Assembly (NCBI RefSeq): GCF_000701505.1
Contig: NZ_JNJB01000001.1
Location: 728,902-792,901 of the forward strand
Source of the DNA: Dyadobacter crusticola DSM 16708
GTDB lineage: Bacteria; Bacteroidota; Bacteroidia; Cytophagales; Spirosomataceae
Direction: 5' to 3'
DNA length: 64,000 nucleotides
Each line of letters opens with the position of its first letter. Position 1 is the stretch's first letter. Under the pieces are notes generated by a model that was not told the origin of the DNA, made no database searches, and saw only the letters and a program-made list of their open reading frames with translations. The position numbers and the translations under genes were made by a program. This document shows positions 17,329-27,483 of the stretch, in pieces.

Positions 17329-19620
17329 TCAGGTGTGGTTCAGGTTCGTGTCAAAGCGTTGTACGTTGTAAACTCCTTCTACCTGTTCCAGCTTACTGAT
17401 CAGAATATCCAAATGCCGCGTATCCTGTACATAGAGCTTGATATCGCCATTAAACACCCCGTCTTTGGTATCAATCGTGAGCCCGCGCATGTTGATATGG
17501 AGCTCATTTGAGATGATCCTCGTTACGTCATTCACCAGTCCCACACGGTCTGTTCCCGACAGATAAAGTCCCGCTAAAAAGGCTTCATCCTTGTTCGATT
17601 CCCATTTAGCCTTGATAATGCGGTTACCGTGTTTAGACATGAGTTCGGCCGCATTCGGACAGGTAGTCCGGTGTATTTTAATGCCCTCATTGATCGTGAC
17701 AAAACCAAAAACGTCGTCGCCTGCGATCGGGTTGCAGCAGACGGCAAGTTTATAATCGATCTTGTCCATATCATCGCCGATCAGCAGTGTGTCACTGTCT
17801 GCCCGGTCGCCGTGAATTTGCTTTAAAAACTTGGTTAACGTCTTACCATCGCTTCCGAGCGGGCCGGGAATTGTACTCACTGTATTGGCAGTATCGGCTT
17901 TCCGCTCTTTTATCTCTTTATCTTTCTTGAATCTTTTCAGTTCATCGAGCTGGATGTATCCCTTTCCAATGCGATAGAAAAAGTCGGCCGCCGTTTTACA
18001 TTCAAAAAATGCGCGCAGCTGGTTGACAACCTCGGCAGTGAGCTCGATACCCAGCGTTTTGAGCTTTTTCTCAACCATTTGCCGACCGTCAGTTTCGTAA
18101 CGCCGGTTATCTTCTTTCAGAAAATCCTTGATCCGTGCCCTCGCCTTTGAAGTAACTACGATCCGGAGCCAGTCTTCATTGGGTTTTTGCTTATTAGAAG
18201 TTATAATTTCGATCTGGTCCCCATTGTTGAGCACGTAGCTAATTGGGACCAAAATACCGCCCACTTTGGCGGCCATGCAATGCGCACCTACTTCCGAGTG
18301 AATATCGAATGCGAAATCCAGCGCGGTAGCCCCGCTTTGCAGTACTTTCAACTCCCCTTTTGGAGTAAATACAAAAACCTCTTCGTTAAACAGATTGCTC
18401 CTGAATTCGTCGAGGAATTCTATTGCTGCTGTTTTATCTCCAAAGCCGTTTTCAAGGGTTTCGCGTACCTGCGTGATCCATTGTTCGATGTTGCCGCGGA
18501 CTTTGGTATCATTCCCTTTGTACTTCCAGTGCGCCGCGTAGCCTTTTTCAGCGATTTCGTCCATTCGCGTCGTGCGGATCTGGACTTCCACCCACTGCCC
18601 GCTTTTGCTCATCACCGTGGAGTGCAGCGACTGGTAGCCGTTCGCTCTTGGCGTACTCAAAAAGTCTTTTAAACGATCAGGATTAGGCTTATAATGGTCG
18701 GTAACAATGGAATAGGCCTGCCAGCAAATGGCTTTTTCACGGTCATTTTCCGCCGAAGATTCAAGTACAATGCGAATGGCGAAGAGATCGTAGATTTCTT
18801 CAAAAGGCTTATTCTGCTTCCGCATTTTGTTCCAGATCGAATAAATCGACTTGGGCCTTCCTTTGAGGATGAAATTTAAACCCGCCGATTCCAGGTCTTG
18901 CGCGATCGGCTCCATGAACTTGGCGATAAACCGGTCACGTATCCCTTTCGTTTCTCTCAGCTTCCTGGCAATTGCGCGGTATTCCTGAGGTTCAGTATAT
19001 TTCAGATAAAGCTCTTCCAGCTCGGATTTGATACTGTACAATCCAAGTCGGTGCGCGAGCGGCGCATAAATAAAAATGGTCTCCGACGCGATTTTCAGCT
19101 GCTTGTCACGCGGCATACTGTCAAGTGTCCGCATGTTGTGCAGCCTGTCCGCCAGCTTCACAAGGATTACCCGCACATCATCAGAGAGCGTGAGCAGCAT
19201 TTTCCGAAAATTCTCAGCTTGCTGTGACGATCCGTACTCAAAGCGCCCGGAAATCTTGGTAAGTCCGTCTATGATCTTGGCGACCTTTTTACCGAACAGC
19301 CTTTCGATATCTTCGATCCGCATATCGGTATCTTCTACCACATCGTGCAGCAATGCAGCTACAATGCCTGTGGTACCCAGCCCGATCTCCTCCACGACGA
19401 TCTGGGCTACTGCCAGAGGGTGATAAATATAGGGTTCTCCCGACCGGCGCCGCATATCTTTATGGGCGTCGACAGAAGTATAAAAAGCCTTTTTGATTAA
19501 TTTGGCATCATTATCCTTCAAGAATGGCTTGGCTGTACGTAATAATCTCCTGTACTTCTTGAGGATATCCTTCCGCTCTTGCTCCAGGTCAATATTGAGG
19601 GCCTCGACGAGTTGCTCCAC
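17329..19620 (-). CDS. Bifunctional (p)ppGpp synthetase/hydrolase, Rel/SpoT family
   Basis: A 763-residue long-form RSH protein that makes and breaks (p)ppGpp in the stringent response. Domain order: HD hydrolase with LLHDVVEDTDM near residue 90-100, so the hydrolase site looks intact; synthetase with GRPKSIYSIWNKM, YDLFAIRIVL and EVQIRTTRMDEIAEKGYAAHWKYK; TGS (VFVFTPKGELKVL); zinc-finger/helical region with DYKLAVCCNPIAGDDVFGF; and a C-terminal ACT domain. It is the only RSH protein seen in the window. It diverges from the tRNA-Leu promoter. Confidence 0.96.
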   Translation of the reverse strand: MEQLVEALNIDLEQERKDILKKYRRLLRTAKPFLKDNDAKLIKKAFYTSVDAHKDMRRRSGEPYIYHPLAVAQIVVEEIGLGTTGIVAALLHDVVEDTDMRIEDIERLFGKKVAKIIDGLTKISGRFEYGSSQQAENFRKMLLTLSDDVRVILVKLADRLHNMRTLDSMPRDKQLKIASETIFIYAPLAHRLGLYSIKSELEELYLKYTEPQEYRAIARKLRETKGIRDRFIAKFMEPIAQDLESAGLNFILKGRPKSIYSIWNKMRKQNKPFEEIYDLFAIRIVLESSAENDREKAICWQAYSIVTDHYKPNPDRLKDFLSTPRANGYQSLHSTVMSKSGQWVEVQIRTTRMDEIAEKGYAAHWKYKGNDTKVRGNIEQWITQVRETLENGFGDKTAAIEFLDEFRSNLFNEEVFVFTPKGELKVLQSGATALDFAFDIHSEVGAHCMAAKVGGILVPISYVLNNGDQIEIITSNKQKPNEDWLRIVVTSKARARIKDFLKEDNRRYETDGRQMVEKKLKTLGIELTAEVVNQLRAFFECKTAADFFYRIGKGYIQLDELKRFKKDKEIKERKADTANTVSTIPGPLGSDGKTLTKFLKQIHGDRADSDTLLIGDDMDKIDYKLAVCCNPIAGDDVFGFVTINEGIKIHRTTCPNAAELMSKHGNRIIKAKWESNKDEAFLAGLYLSGTDRVGLVNDVTRIISNELHINMRGLTIDTKDGVFNGDIKLYVQDTRHLDILISKLEQVEGVYNVQRFDTNLNHT

Positions 19621-19715
19621 TGCTGTTTTTTAAATTAGTATGCTTCACCAAAATAACAAATTCCGGCGACATTTTTCAATATGTCATTACCAAAAGATAA
19701 AATTTTGAAAAAAGC

Positions 19716-19747
19716 TTGCATCTATCTAAAAAATAGAAATACCTTTG
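19716..19747 (+). promoter_or_regulatory. Bacteroidota-type promoter for tRNA-Leu
   Basis: TTG at 19716-19718 and a perfect TACCTTTG (TAnnTTTG) at 19740-19747 are 21 bases apart. The tRNA begins about 58 bases later. The trigger factor gene follows beyond a terminator. Confidence 0.7.
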
Positions 19748-19805
19748 CACTCCCAATTCGAGAACAGGCGACATTATCAACTGCGATCGGAAGCGGAAAA
19801 AGTGA

Positions 19806-19887
19806 GCGGGCGTGGCGGAACTGGTAGACGTGCTAGACTTAGGATCTAGTGCCGCAAGGCGTGGGGGTTCGATTCCCTCCGCCCGTA
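19806..19887 (+). tRNA. tRNA-Leu (anticodon UAG)
   Basis: The acceptor arm GCGGGCG (19806-19812) pairs with CGCCCGT (19880-19886) with one G-U pair, and the discriminator is A19887. The anticodon stem CTAGA/TCTAG encloses CTTAGGA, giving TAG. A long variable arm (TGCCGCAAGGCGT) marks it as class II, and the T loop is TTCGATT. CCA is not encoded. Confidence 0.96.
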
Positions 19888-19964
19888 CAAATTACAAGGG
19901 AATGACGGGGCATCAGATTCCTATCCCATTTAGAAAAATGTGCTGCTCCGTAGTAAGACCCGTC

Positions 19965-20006
19965 AAATGCCCTCAGGACTTCGTTTTGAGGGCATTTTTA
20001 TTTTTC
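19965..20006 (+). terminator. Rho-independent terminator after tRNA-Leu
   Basis: AAATGCCCTCA (19965-19975) pairs with TGAGGGCATTT (19987-19997) and is followed by a T-rich run. It separates the tRNA from the trigger factor gene. Confidence 0.8.
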
Positions 20007-20049
20007 TTTTCTGTTTTACCCAAGGTATTACCATTAGCATAAGCGAAAC

Positions 20050-21399
20050 ATGGAAGTTCTGTTAGAAAAAAGCTCGCCTACAATGGCTTCACTCAAAGTG
20101 ACGCTGACCAAAGAAGATTACCAGCCGAAAATTGATAAAACCATAAAGGATTATTCAAAAAAGGTTAACCTGAAAGGTTTTCGCCCTGGGAAAGTGCCTT
20201 CGCACGTGATCCAGCGGATGTACGGAAAAAGCATTCTGGTTGACGAGGTAAACAACCTGCTGAGCAATGCAGTGAGTAACTACATCCGGGAAAACAAGTT
20301 ACAGGTAGTAGGTGACCCGATCCCTGATCGCGACAAAGCTGCCGAGGTAAACTGGGACAATCCTAGCCAGTTTGAATTCAGCTACGATCTTGGAATGGCG
20401 AGCGATTTCGAAGTAAACCTGGCTGAGTTGCCCGCAGTAAAGCGTTACACGATTAACGTGGACGATGCTGAGCTGAGCAAAACAAACGACAGCCTGCGCG
20501 AGCGTTTTGCAGATAGCATTCACCCGGAAGTAAGTGAGGCTGGCGATATGATCTTTGGCGAGCTGAAACAAGAATCAACCGAGTTCACGACCCGCACCGC
20601 GATCCCTACCAAGCAGATTAAAGAAGAAGCGCTTGCGAAATTTATTGGTGTCAAAAAAGAGGATGTAATCACATTTGATATCCAGGATACATTTACAGAC
20701 GAGTCGGCGATCGCACATGTTACCGGCAAGAAAAAAGAAGATATCGGCTCACTTTCAGGCGAATTCGTTTTAACAGTAGAAGATATCACCCGCTCCGCAC
20801 CAGCAGAATTGAACCAGGAGTTTTTTGATAAAGTACTGGGAGCCGGACAAGTGGAGAGCGAAGAGCAGTACAACGAGAAAGTTCTTGAAATTATCAAAGG
20901 AAACTACGAGCGCGAAACGGAAGCATTGCTTCGTCGCGATATTGAGAATGCATTGCTGGAAAATATCTCCATTGAGCTTCCCGAAGAATTCCTGAAAGAG
21001 TGGCTGGAACGTACTAACGAAGGCAAATTTACCCGCGAGCAGATCGAAGAGCAGTTTGAGGATTTCAAAAAATCGTTAAAACTGAGTCTTATTAAAAATC
21101 AGATCGCTGACAAAGAGAATGTAAAAGTTGAATATCCTGAGATCCTTGAATTTACCCGCAACATGGTAAAAGGTCAGTTTGGTATCTACGGTGACGACGA
21201 CAATATGAAGGAAACAATCGACCGCGTTGCCCAAGGTTACCTGGCCGATAAAGAGCGTGACAATTACACGAGCGTTTTCAACCAGGTTTTTGATAACAAA
21301 GTAATGGATATCATCCGCGGACAAGTTTCGACAGACGAGCAAACCATTGAAGTAAGCGAATTCGAAAAGCTCGCGAAAGGCGAAGAAGTAGCAGCTTAA
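20050..21399 (+). CDS. tig: Trigger factor
   Basis: A 449-residue ribosome-bound folding chaperone. The N-terminal ribosome-docking signature is G43-FRPGKVP50. A middle FKBP-like region (about 150-245) is weakly conserved, as is usual in Bacteroidota, so peptidyl-prolyl isomerase activity is doubtful. The C-terminal region is rich in charged helices (ERETEALLRRDIENALLENI), as in the trigger factor arms. It lies upstream of clpP and clpX, the common tig-clpP-clpX order, although here an XRE-family gene on the other strand interrupts it. Confidence 0.95.
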   Translation: MEVLLEKSSPTMASLKVTLTKEDYQPKIDKTIKDYSKKVNLKGFRPGKVPSHVIQRMYGKSILVDEVNNLLSNAVSNYIRENKLQVVGDPIPDRDKAAEVNWDNPSQFEFSYDLGMASDFEVNLAELPAVKRYTINVDDAELSKTNDSLRERFADSIHPEVSEAGDMIFGELKQESTEFTTRTAIPTKQIKEEALAKFIGVKKEDVITFDIQDTFTDESAIAHVTGKKKEDIGSLSGEFVLTVEDITRSAPAELNQEFFDKVLGAGQVESEEQYNEKVLEIIKGNYERETEALLRRDIENALLENISIELPEEFLKEWLERTNEGKFTREQIEEQFEDFKKSLKLSLIKNQIADKENVKVEYPEILEFTRNMVKGQFGIYGDDDNMKETIDRVAQGYLADKERDNYTSVFNQVFDNKVMDIIRGQVSTDEQTIEVSEFEKLAKGEEVAA

Positions 21400-21425
21400 C
21401 CAGAGTTTTAGCTCAATATATTCAG

Positions 21426-21457
21426 CACCGCGCAGATTATCTGTGCGGTGTTTTTTA
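21426..21457 (+). terminator. Terminator after trigger factor
   Basis: CACCGCGCAG (21426-21435) pairs with CTGTGCGGTG (21441-21450), followed by TTTTTT. The tail sits just before the stop of the convergent XRE gene. Confidence 0.85.
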
Positions 21458-21462
21458 TGTTT

Positions 21463-21864
21463 CTAAAAACCAATCCGCTCCCGCTGCTGCCCCAGCTCGC
21501 GCATAATCCCCTCGCCAAACCACTGCCTGAATTTCAGCTTCCATTGATCCAGCTCGTTCTGTAACCTTCGGTTTTCGGCAAGCAGCCGGGTATTTTCCTG
21601 TCTGAGCCAATCCGTTTCCGACATTGAAACTGAATCAAAACCCAGCAGGTCGGGCAATTTTACATCGAGCAATTTGGCAATGTTTTCCAGACGTGAAACT
21701 GACAATTCAGTCCTGCCCCTTTCCAGGTCTCCGTAGGCAGTAGTTGATAGTCCCAGCATATCGGCCATATTCTCCTGTGAGAGACCTTTCTGTAATCGGA
21801 TCAACCTAATCTTCTCTGATAAGTTAGCTGCTGCGCTCATAGTCGCGGTGTTTATCTTTTTCAA
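21463..21864 (-). CDS. XRE-family helix-turn-helix regulator with coiled-coil tail
   Basis: A 133-residue protein. Residues about 17-72 form a Cro/C1-type HTH domain (LQKGLSQENMADMLGLSTTAYGDLERGRTELSV). The C-terminal third is a leucine-rich, likely coiled-coil segment (ENTRLLAENRRLQNELDQWK) that could drive oligomerisation. Start may be ATG 21864 or the internal ATG at 21840 (MSAAANLSEK). It is convergent with tig and divergent from clpP, so it could regulate clpP, but no operator is evident. There is no phage or toxin partner nearby. Confidence 0.85.
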   Translation of the reverse strand: MKKINTATMSAAANLSEKIRLIRLQKGLSQENMADMLGLSTTAYGDLERGRTELSVSRLENIAKLLDVKLPDLLGFDSVSMSETDWLRQENTRLLAENRRLQNELDQWKLKFRQWFGEGIMRELGQQRERIGF

Positions 21865-22082
21865 ACTTTCAAATGCAATGTACTTAACTGCCTCGCTCCT
21901 GCTCCTCGCAAATTCCGAGAATTTATCGCAGGAATTGACAAGGTTTTCCCGATGAATTAGTCAATTTTGTGCAAGCCGATTATTCAGCAGGCAGGTTTTT
22001 AAACAGAAACTAACATATATTGCTTTTTGTTCTGATAGTCGTTGCCCTTTAAATATAAACTCAATTAAAATTAAGTTTACCG

Positions 22083-22757
22083 ATGAATTACGGAAATGAA
22101 TTTAGAAAATATGCTGTCCACCACCTTGGCGTGAATGGCCTTTCAGTGGACGGTTATATGAACCACACCGTTGAAAATATGACCCGCTCGGTGATCGAGG
22201 AACGTCCGATGAACTTTCGTGAAGTTGACGTTTTCTCCCGGTTAATGGCCGACCGCATCATTTTCATGGGAACTGGTGTGGACGATAATATTGCGAATAT
22301 CATTGTCGCACAGTTACTCTTCCTCGAATCAGCCGATCCTAAGAAAGATATCCTGATGTACATCAACAGCCCGGGCGGCTCCGTGTACGCAGGTTTGGGT
22401 ATTTATGATACTATGCAGTATGTACGTCCTGATGTAGCAACTGTTTGCACAAGCCTTGCTGCGTCAATGGGCGCGGTATTGCTGGCGGGCGGTGCTGCCG
22501 GAAAACGTTCGGCGCTTCCTCACGCACGTGTGATGATCCACCAGCCTTCGGGAGGCGCACAGGGTACTTCGGTTGATATCGAAATCACAACCCGCGAGAT
22601 CGTAAAATTGCGTCACGAACTATACGAAATCCTAGCTAACCACACCGGCCAGACACCCGAACAAATCGCACTGGATTCTGACCGTGACAAATGGTTGAAA
22701 GCTACCGAAGCCAAAGAATATGGTTTGATCGACGAGGTTTTGACGAGAGACAAATAA
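22083..22757 (+). CDS. clpP: ATP-dependent Clp protease, proteolytic subunit
   Basis: A 224-residue serine protease that forms the ClpP barrel and degrades proteins fed by ClpX or ClpA/C. The catalytic Ser128 lies in SLAASMGAV and His153 in [16 protein letters not shown] (about 92-99) is the usual oxyanion/handle region. The roughly 30-residue N-terminal extension may be a propeptide. It is followed by a strong terminator and then clpX, so the two genes are neighbours but probably separately transcribed. Confidence 0.97.
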   Translation: MNYGNEFRKYAVHHLGVNGLSVDGYMNHTVENMTRSVIEERPMNFREVDVFSRLMADRIIFMGTGVDDNIANIIVAQLLFLESADPKKDILMYINSPGGSVYAGLGIYDTMQYVRPDVATVCTSLAASMGAVLLAGGAAGKRSALPHARVMIHQPSGGAQGTSVDIEITTREIVKLRHELYEILANHTGQTPEQIALDSDRDKWLKATEAKEYGLIDEVLTRDK

Positions 22758-22775
22758 TCGGTTTTTGAATCGTTG

Positions 22776-22813
22776 AAAGCACCCTGGCAACCAGCTTGCC
22801 AGGGTGCTTTTTT
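22776..22813 (+). terminator. Terminator after clpP
   Basis: AGCACCCTGGCA (from 22778) pairs with TGCCAGGGTGCT, followed by TTTTTTT. Confidence 0.9.
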
Positions 22814-23006
22814 ATTCATTAGCCAGTTTTTATTTTGGTAACCCGGTTAAAAAACCGGAAATTTGCGATATCCTGGCGACTGCTGACAAAATGTACAGGC
22901 GTTTGGAAACAATAATGTAAACCTTCTTGTTAACACGGTCTTGGCTGTTGCTAATTAATAATAAACTCAGCGAACCGGGTAATTCACCACTGTATAAACA
23001 AATTCA

Positions 23007-24251
23007 ATGGCACAAGTAAGTTGTTCGTTCTGCGGACGTAAGAAAAACGAAGTCGATTTATTACTTTCCGGAATAGATGCACATATATGTAATCACTGTA
23101 TTGCCCAGGGGCACCAGGTGATTACGGAAGAATTAGGGGCAAAGGAAGATAAAAAAGAGAAAAAAGGTAAGCTGCCAAAGCTGAAACCAATCCCCCCATC
23201 CGAAATCAAGCACTTTCTTGAACAATACGTAATAGGTCAGGATGAAGCAAAACGCTCGCTGGCTGTTGCTGTATACAATCACTATAAAAGGCTCAACCAA
23301 ACCACTACCGAAGATGATGTTGTGATTGAGAAATCAAACATTATTATGGTGGGCGAAACGGGTACCGGCAAAACTTACCTCGCTAAATCCATTGCGCGGA
23401 TCCTGCAGGTACCTTTTTGCGTAGCTGACGCAACCGTTGTGACGGAAGCAGGCTATGTGGGAGAAGATGTTGAAACAATCTTAACCCGCTTACTGCAAGC
23501 TGCCGACTACAATGTGGAAGCTGCTGAGCGTGGGATCGTTTACATTGACGAGATTGATAAAATTGCACGCAAGTCGGATAACCCTTCCATTACACGCGAT
23601 GTAAGCGGAGAAGGTGTACAACAGGCGCTTTTGAAATTACTGGAAGGCTCTATCGTTAATGTACCACCGCAAGGCGGTCGCAAGCACCCGGACCAGAAAA
23701 TGATTACGCTGAATACAGAGAACATTCTTTTCATTTGCGGAGGTGCATTCGACGGAATTGAAAGACATATCGGAAAACGCATTAATACACGTCCGATCGG
23801 GTTTTCAGGTGACAACAGGATTATCGAGATTTTTGACAAAGGAAATCTGATGCGCTATGTGACAGCAATGGACCTTAAATCTTTCGGCTTAATCCCCGAG
23901 CTGATCGGCCGCTTGCCTGTGCTGACGCATTTAAATCCGCTTGATCGCGAAACATTGCGCCGTATTTTAACAGAACCAAAGAATGCATTGGTTAAGCAGT
24001 ACAGCAAGCTGTTTGCAATGGAAGGCATCAATCTGCATTTTGAGGACGCAGTTCTGGATTTCATTGTAGATCAGGCGATGACTTATAAGCTGGGCGCCCG
24101 TGGACTTCGTTCGATTTGTGAATCGATTATGACCGATGCAATGTTTGACCTGCCTTCACAAACTGATGTGAAGGATTTTACACTTTCGCTGGACTACGCG
24201 AAAGATAAATTTGAGAAATCAGCAATGTCGGTGCTACGTTCTGTGGCATAG
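23007..24251 (+). CDS. clpX: ATP-dependent Clp protease, ATP-binding subunit ClpX
   Basis: A 414-residue AAA+ unfoldase that delivers substrates to ClpP. The N-terminal zinc-binding domain has C6, C9, C28 and C31. Walker A is GETGTGKT (about 116-123), the pore loop is GYVGED, Walker B is IDEIDK, and an IGF loop (RPIGFSG) for ClpP docking is present. The C-terminal region ([12 protein letters not shown]) carries sensor 2. It is downstream of clpP with a terminator on each side. Confidence 0.97.
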   Translation: MAQVSCSFCGRKKNEVDLLLSGIDAHICNHCIAQGHQVITEELGAKEDKKEKKGKLPKLKPIPPSEIKHFLEQYVIGQDEAKRSLAVAVYNHYKRLNQTTTEDDVVIEKSNIIMVGETGTGKTYLAKSIARILQVPFCVADATVVTEAGYVGEDVETILTRLLQAADYNVEAAERGIVYIDEIDKIARKSDNPSITRDVSGEGVQQALLKLLEGSIVNVPPQGGRKHPDQKMITLNTENILFICGGAFDGIERHIGKRINTRPIGFSGDNRIIEIFDKGNLMRYVTAMDLKSFGLIPELIGRLPVLTHLNPLDRETLRRILTEPKNALVKQYSKLFAMEGINLHFEDAVLDFIVDQAMTYKLGARGLRSICESIMTDAMFDLPSQTDVKDFTLSLDYAKDKFEKSAMSVLRSVA

Positions 24252-24274
24252 TACATTGTCCCGTTATAAACTGG

Positions 24275-24312
24275 CGCCTGGCATCTACGAGATGTCAGGC
24301 GTTTTACTTTTT
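24275..24312 (+). terminator. Terminator after clpX
   Basis: CGCCTGGCATCT (24275-24286) pairs with AGATGTCAGGCG (24290-24301) around a 3-base loop, followed by TTTTACTTTTT. Confidence 0.85.
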
Positions 24313-24353
24313 ACCCCAATAATCCTATTTTGCAACAAAAAAGAAATATAGAA

Positions 24354-25121
24354 ATGGAAAATTGGCTGGGTAATAAGTCTATTGTGGTCATCGGAGGAAC
24401 AACCGGTCTGGGTTTCTCAGCGGCAAAGGCATTTGTCAGAAACGGAGCAAACGTAGTAGTGGTAGGCAGAAATCCTGAAAACTGCCTCGTAGCTGAGTTG
24501 CAACTCGGAAGCACCGCGCGCGCCAAGCAGGCAGATGCAACCCACCCGCAAACTGCTATGGAAGCTATACAACTTTGCATTCGTGAGTTCGGCAGTTTTG
24601 ACGGACTATACCATGTGGCAGGCGGCGGCGGAGAGAAATTCGGCGACGGGCCTTTGCACGAGCTTTCTCTTGAAGGCTGGCACAAAACACTCGACTGGAA
24701 CCTGACCTCACTGATGCTATCTAACCAGGCGGCGATCAGGACATTTATGGGAATGAACAAAGGCGGCAGCATACTAAATATGAGCTCGGTGCTGGGCTTT
24801 TATCCTTCTCCTCAATTTTCAAATCATGCTTACGCTACCGCGAAATCGGCGGTTCTGGGTTTTTCCAAGTCAATAGCGTCTTCCTACGCATCTAAAAACA
24901 TCAGGGTGAATGTGCTCTCGCCGGGGATTATTGAAGGAGTTGAAGGTAAAGAATCAGAAAAATTCGTAACCAGCAAACAGGCATTGGACGGCGGCCGGTA
25001 TGGTGTGCCGGGCGACCTGGATGGAGCAGCAGTATATTTCATGTCGGATTACTCCCGATTCACTACGGGCCAGAACTTCACAATCGACGGCGGCTGGGAG
25101 GTCAGCGACGGACAATACTGA
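24354..25121 (+). CDS. Short-chain dehydrogenase/reductase (SDR)
   Basis: A 255-residue SDR with the dinucleotide motif GGTTGLG (a variant of TGxxxGxG), and the catalytic SSV...YATAK set. The C-terminus has the common FTIDGGW ending. Length and motifs are those of classical NAD(P)H-dependent SDRs; the substrate cannot be told. I chose ATG 24354 (MENWLGNKSIVVIGG); the frame also opens at TTG 24330. It lies between clpX and a PfkB-type kinase, both rightward. Confidence 0.88.
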   Translation: MENWLGNKSIVVIGGTTGLGFSAAKAFVRNGANVVVVGRNPENCLVAELQLGSTARAKQADATHPQTAMEAIQLCIREFGSFDGLYHVAGGGGEKFGDGPLHELSLEGWHKTLDWNLTSLMLSNQAAIRTFMGMNKGGSILNMSSVLGFYPSPQFSNHAYATAKSAVLGFSKSIASSYASKNIRVNVLSPGIIEGVEGKESEKFVTSKQALDGGRYGVPGDLDGAAVYFMSDYSRFTTGQNFTIDGGWEVSDGQY

Positions 25122-25249
25122 ATAAAATGCCGGGCTAATGTGAACATATCAAGAACGGAGCATCGCCAATCACTTTTTTTCTTTTATTCGCGGAAATTAA
25201 GTGATAAGTTGTTCCGCCTTCGAGGTTTAAACTAACAAAAAGCATTTTT

Positions 25250-26209
25250 ATGGCTACCGGACCCATTGTTACCCTGACAATCAATCCTGCGCTCGACAAA
25301 AGTTCGGAGGTTTCCCGCATCGTGCCGGACAACAAGCTACGTTGCGGAACACCCACGTTTGAGGCAGGGGGCGGCGGAATCAATGTGGCGAAAGCAATTC
25401 ACAGGTTGGGCGGAAATCCGATCGCTATTTTCACAATCGGCGGGCCCACCGGACAAAGGCTGCACAAGCTGGTCAAGAATGAAGGCGTGGAAACAATGGT
25501 GATTGAAACCAAACAATGGACCCGAGAAAACTTCCATGTACTTGAAACCAGTACGGGCTTTCAGTACCGTTTCGGGATGCCAGGTACCGAGATGATGCCG
25601 ACTGAGGTAAGATCGATCCTGGAAATGTTGGAGGAATTTGACCCGAAACCTTCCTATATCATCGCCAGCGGCAGCTTGCCTCCGGGAGTTCCTGATGATT
25701 TTTACGGACAAATATCAAGAATAGCCAATAAACAAGGCGCCAAGTTCATTGCCGATACTTCCGGAGATGCATTACGCTACGCGTCAGAATCGGGCGTCTA
25801 TCTTCTTAAACCAAACATTACCGAGCTGAGTGAGCTGGTTGGTGTTGATAAGCTGGAAATGGATGAAGTCGACGATGCAGCACGCGCTTTGATTATCCGG
25901 GGACAATGCGAAATCGTGGTTGTGTCAATGGGCGCAATGGGCGCGATGCTTGTAACCGAGGACCAGGTGGAGCATATCCCGGCACCGCCCGTGCAGCCCA
26001 AAAGTACGGTTGGTGCAGGAGACAGTATGCTAGCAGGTATCGTGTGGACACTTTCGCAAGGTAAGTCCTACCGGGAAGCGGTGCGAATGGGCGTTGCATG
26101 TGGTACCGCAGCTACAATGAATGCGGGAAGCGAGCTTTTCAAAATGCAGGATGTGAACCACCTCATGGATTGGCTGAACCGTTACGGAAAACGCTACTCT
26201 GCAAGCTAG
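25250..26209 (+). CDS. PfkB-family 1-phosphofructokinase-like sugar kinase
   Basis: A 319-residue ribokinase-fold enzyme of the 1-phosphofructokinase/PfkB/LacC branch. It opens with VTLTINPALDKSSEV, has the sugar-binding GGGGINVAKAIHRLGG block, ASGSLPPGV, KPNITEL and the catalytic loop STVGAGDSMLAG with its Asp base. Members phosphorylate fructose 6-phosphate, fructose 1-phosphate or tagatose 6-phosphate. No PTS or sugar operon is near, so a minor 6-phosphofructokinase is as likely as fructose 1-phosphate kinase. Confidence 0.85.
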   Translation: MATGPIVTLTINPALDKSSEVSRIVPDNKLRCGTPTFEAGGGGINVAKAIHRLGGNPIAIFTIGGPTGQRLHKLVKNEGVETMVIETKQWTRENFHVLETSTGFQYRFGMPGTEMMPTEVRSILEMLEEFDPKPSYIIASGSLPPGVPDDFYGQISRIANKQGAKFIADTSGDALRYASESGVYLLKPNITELSELVGVDKLEMDEVDDAARALIIRGQCEIVVVSMGAMGAMLVTEDQVEHIPAPPVQPKSTVGAGDSMLAGIVWTLSQGKSYREAVRMGVACGTAATMNAGSELFKMQDVNHLMDWLNRYGKRYSAS

Positions 26210-26276
26210 CCTAAATCAGCATTTTACAGATAGTAAGAATGTGAATGGACTGCCTTTTTCGATAAAAGTCCAGATC

Positions 26277-27338
26277 ATGTCCTATACCCCATCCCGCCGT
26301 CAATTTACCAAAATCACAGCGGCTGCAGCAGCTGCAATTACATTCAAACCATTCTATATTCTCAATGCCAGGCCGAAAGCCGATGGAGAAACCATTGGTC
26401 ATGGTAATTTCCGGTATAAGGTAAATCAGAGTTGGGGGAATCTCGACGCATCCAAATTTCCTGTCAACAATTGTCATGAAATGGTTCAGGATAGCAAAGG
26501 CAGGCTGATTATGGTAACGGATGAAATCAAAAACAACATTCTCATTTACGATCGGTCAGGTAAGTTGCTAGAAAGCTGGGGGCATGAATATCCCGGCGGG
26601 CATGGACTTACACTCTGGAATGCGAATGGCGATGAATTCCTTTTTATCACAGATCCGAATACAGGCAAAGTCTTCAAAACAGACCTGAAAGGCAAAGTGC
26701 TACTGACGATCGAGCACCCGTCGAAAGTAGGCGCTTACAAAGAAACAGATTCATTTAAACCAACAGAAACTGCAGTTGGCCCGGATGGCACCCTGTATAT
26801 CGCCGACGGTTATGGTTCCAATTACATATTAAGGTACAATCAGAAAGGCGAGTTTATCGACAAATTCGGTGGCAGCGGCGATGGGGATGCGCAGTTTTCG
26901 ACAGCCCACGGGATTGCTGTTGACTACCGGGATAAAGCCAACCCCACCCTACTGGTAACCTCGCGGGCGCACAATGCATTCAAGCGATTTACACTTGACG
27001 GTAAATACCTGAGCACTATATTCCTCCCCGGTGCATTTGTCTGCCGCCCCGTTTTACACGAGGAAAATCTGTTTGCAGGCGTTTGCTGGTCGCGGCTCAG
27101 GTACCTTAATCAGACTCCCAACTCAGGTTTCGTAACAATTCTTGACAAATCAAATAAAGTGATCTCAAATCCGGGCGGCACGAAGCCGGAGTATAAGAAT
27201 GGCGAGCTGCAGTTGATGGTTCAGGAAAAACCCATTTTTATGCATTGCCACGATGTCTGCGTCGACGCCGACCAGAATATTTACGTGTGCCAATGGAATG
27301 CGAAGAAGACTTATCCTATTAAGCTGGAAAGAGTTTGA
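26277..27338 (+). CDS. Tat-exported beta-propeller protein (NHL/6-bladed type)
   Basis: A 353-residue protein that starts with a twin-arginine signal (S6-RRQFTK12, then an Ala-rich hydrophobic stretch AAAAAA). The mature part has repeated propeller blades such as GPDGTLYIADGYGSNYILRYNQKGEFIDKFG and DADQNIYVCQWN (only parts quoted), as in NHL-repeat and peptidylglycine monooxygenase-like proteins. The role is unknown; such proteins often bind small ligands in the cell envelope. ATG 26277 is preferred because the frame upstream (from GTG 26241) has no signal-like sequence. Confidence 0.78.
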   Translation: MSYTPSRRQFTKITAAAAAAITFKPFYILNARPKADGETIGHGNFRYKVNQSWGNLDASKFPVNNCHEMVQDSKGRLIMVTDEIKNNILIYDRSGKLLESWGHEYPGGHGLTLWNANGDEFLFITDPNTGKVFKTDLKGKVLLTIEHPSKVGAYKETDSFKPTETAVGPDGTLYIADGYGSNYILRYNQKGEFIDKFGGSGDGDAQFSTAHGIAVDYRDKANPTLLVTSRAHNAFKRFTLDGKYLSTIFLPGAFVCRPVLHEENLFAGVCWSRLRYLNQTPNSGFVTILDKSNKVISNPGGTKPEYKNGELQLMVQEKPIFMHCHDVCVDADQNIYVCQWNAKKTYPIKLERV

Positions 27339-27452
27339 TAAGGTCGTGAGAATCCTACACGCAGCGCGATCGGCATTTGATTAACGAGCAAGGCTACTCC
27401 CATCACAAGACGTTAAATAGCAGTTAAAATAATGAAATACTTGGCTATTGCT

Positions 27453-27483
27453 TTGCAACAAAGTTGCATTGGAGCTACTTTTG
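27453..27483 (+). promoter_or_regulatory. Promoter of the TonB receptor gene
   Basis: TTG at 27453-27455 and TACTTTTG (TAnnTTTG) at 27476-27483 are 20 bases apart. Both elements overlap repressor-like palindromes. Confidence 0.7.

Noticed and set aside
18187..18672. 161-codon rightward frame
   Set aside because: It is the antisense of the Rel/SpoT gene and shows no domain of its own.
19812..20042. Open frame of 76 codons over tRNA-Leu (MAELVDVLDLGSS...)
   Set aside because: It reads through the tRNA gene and its terminator; this is a common false protein call on tRNA-Leu genes.
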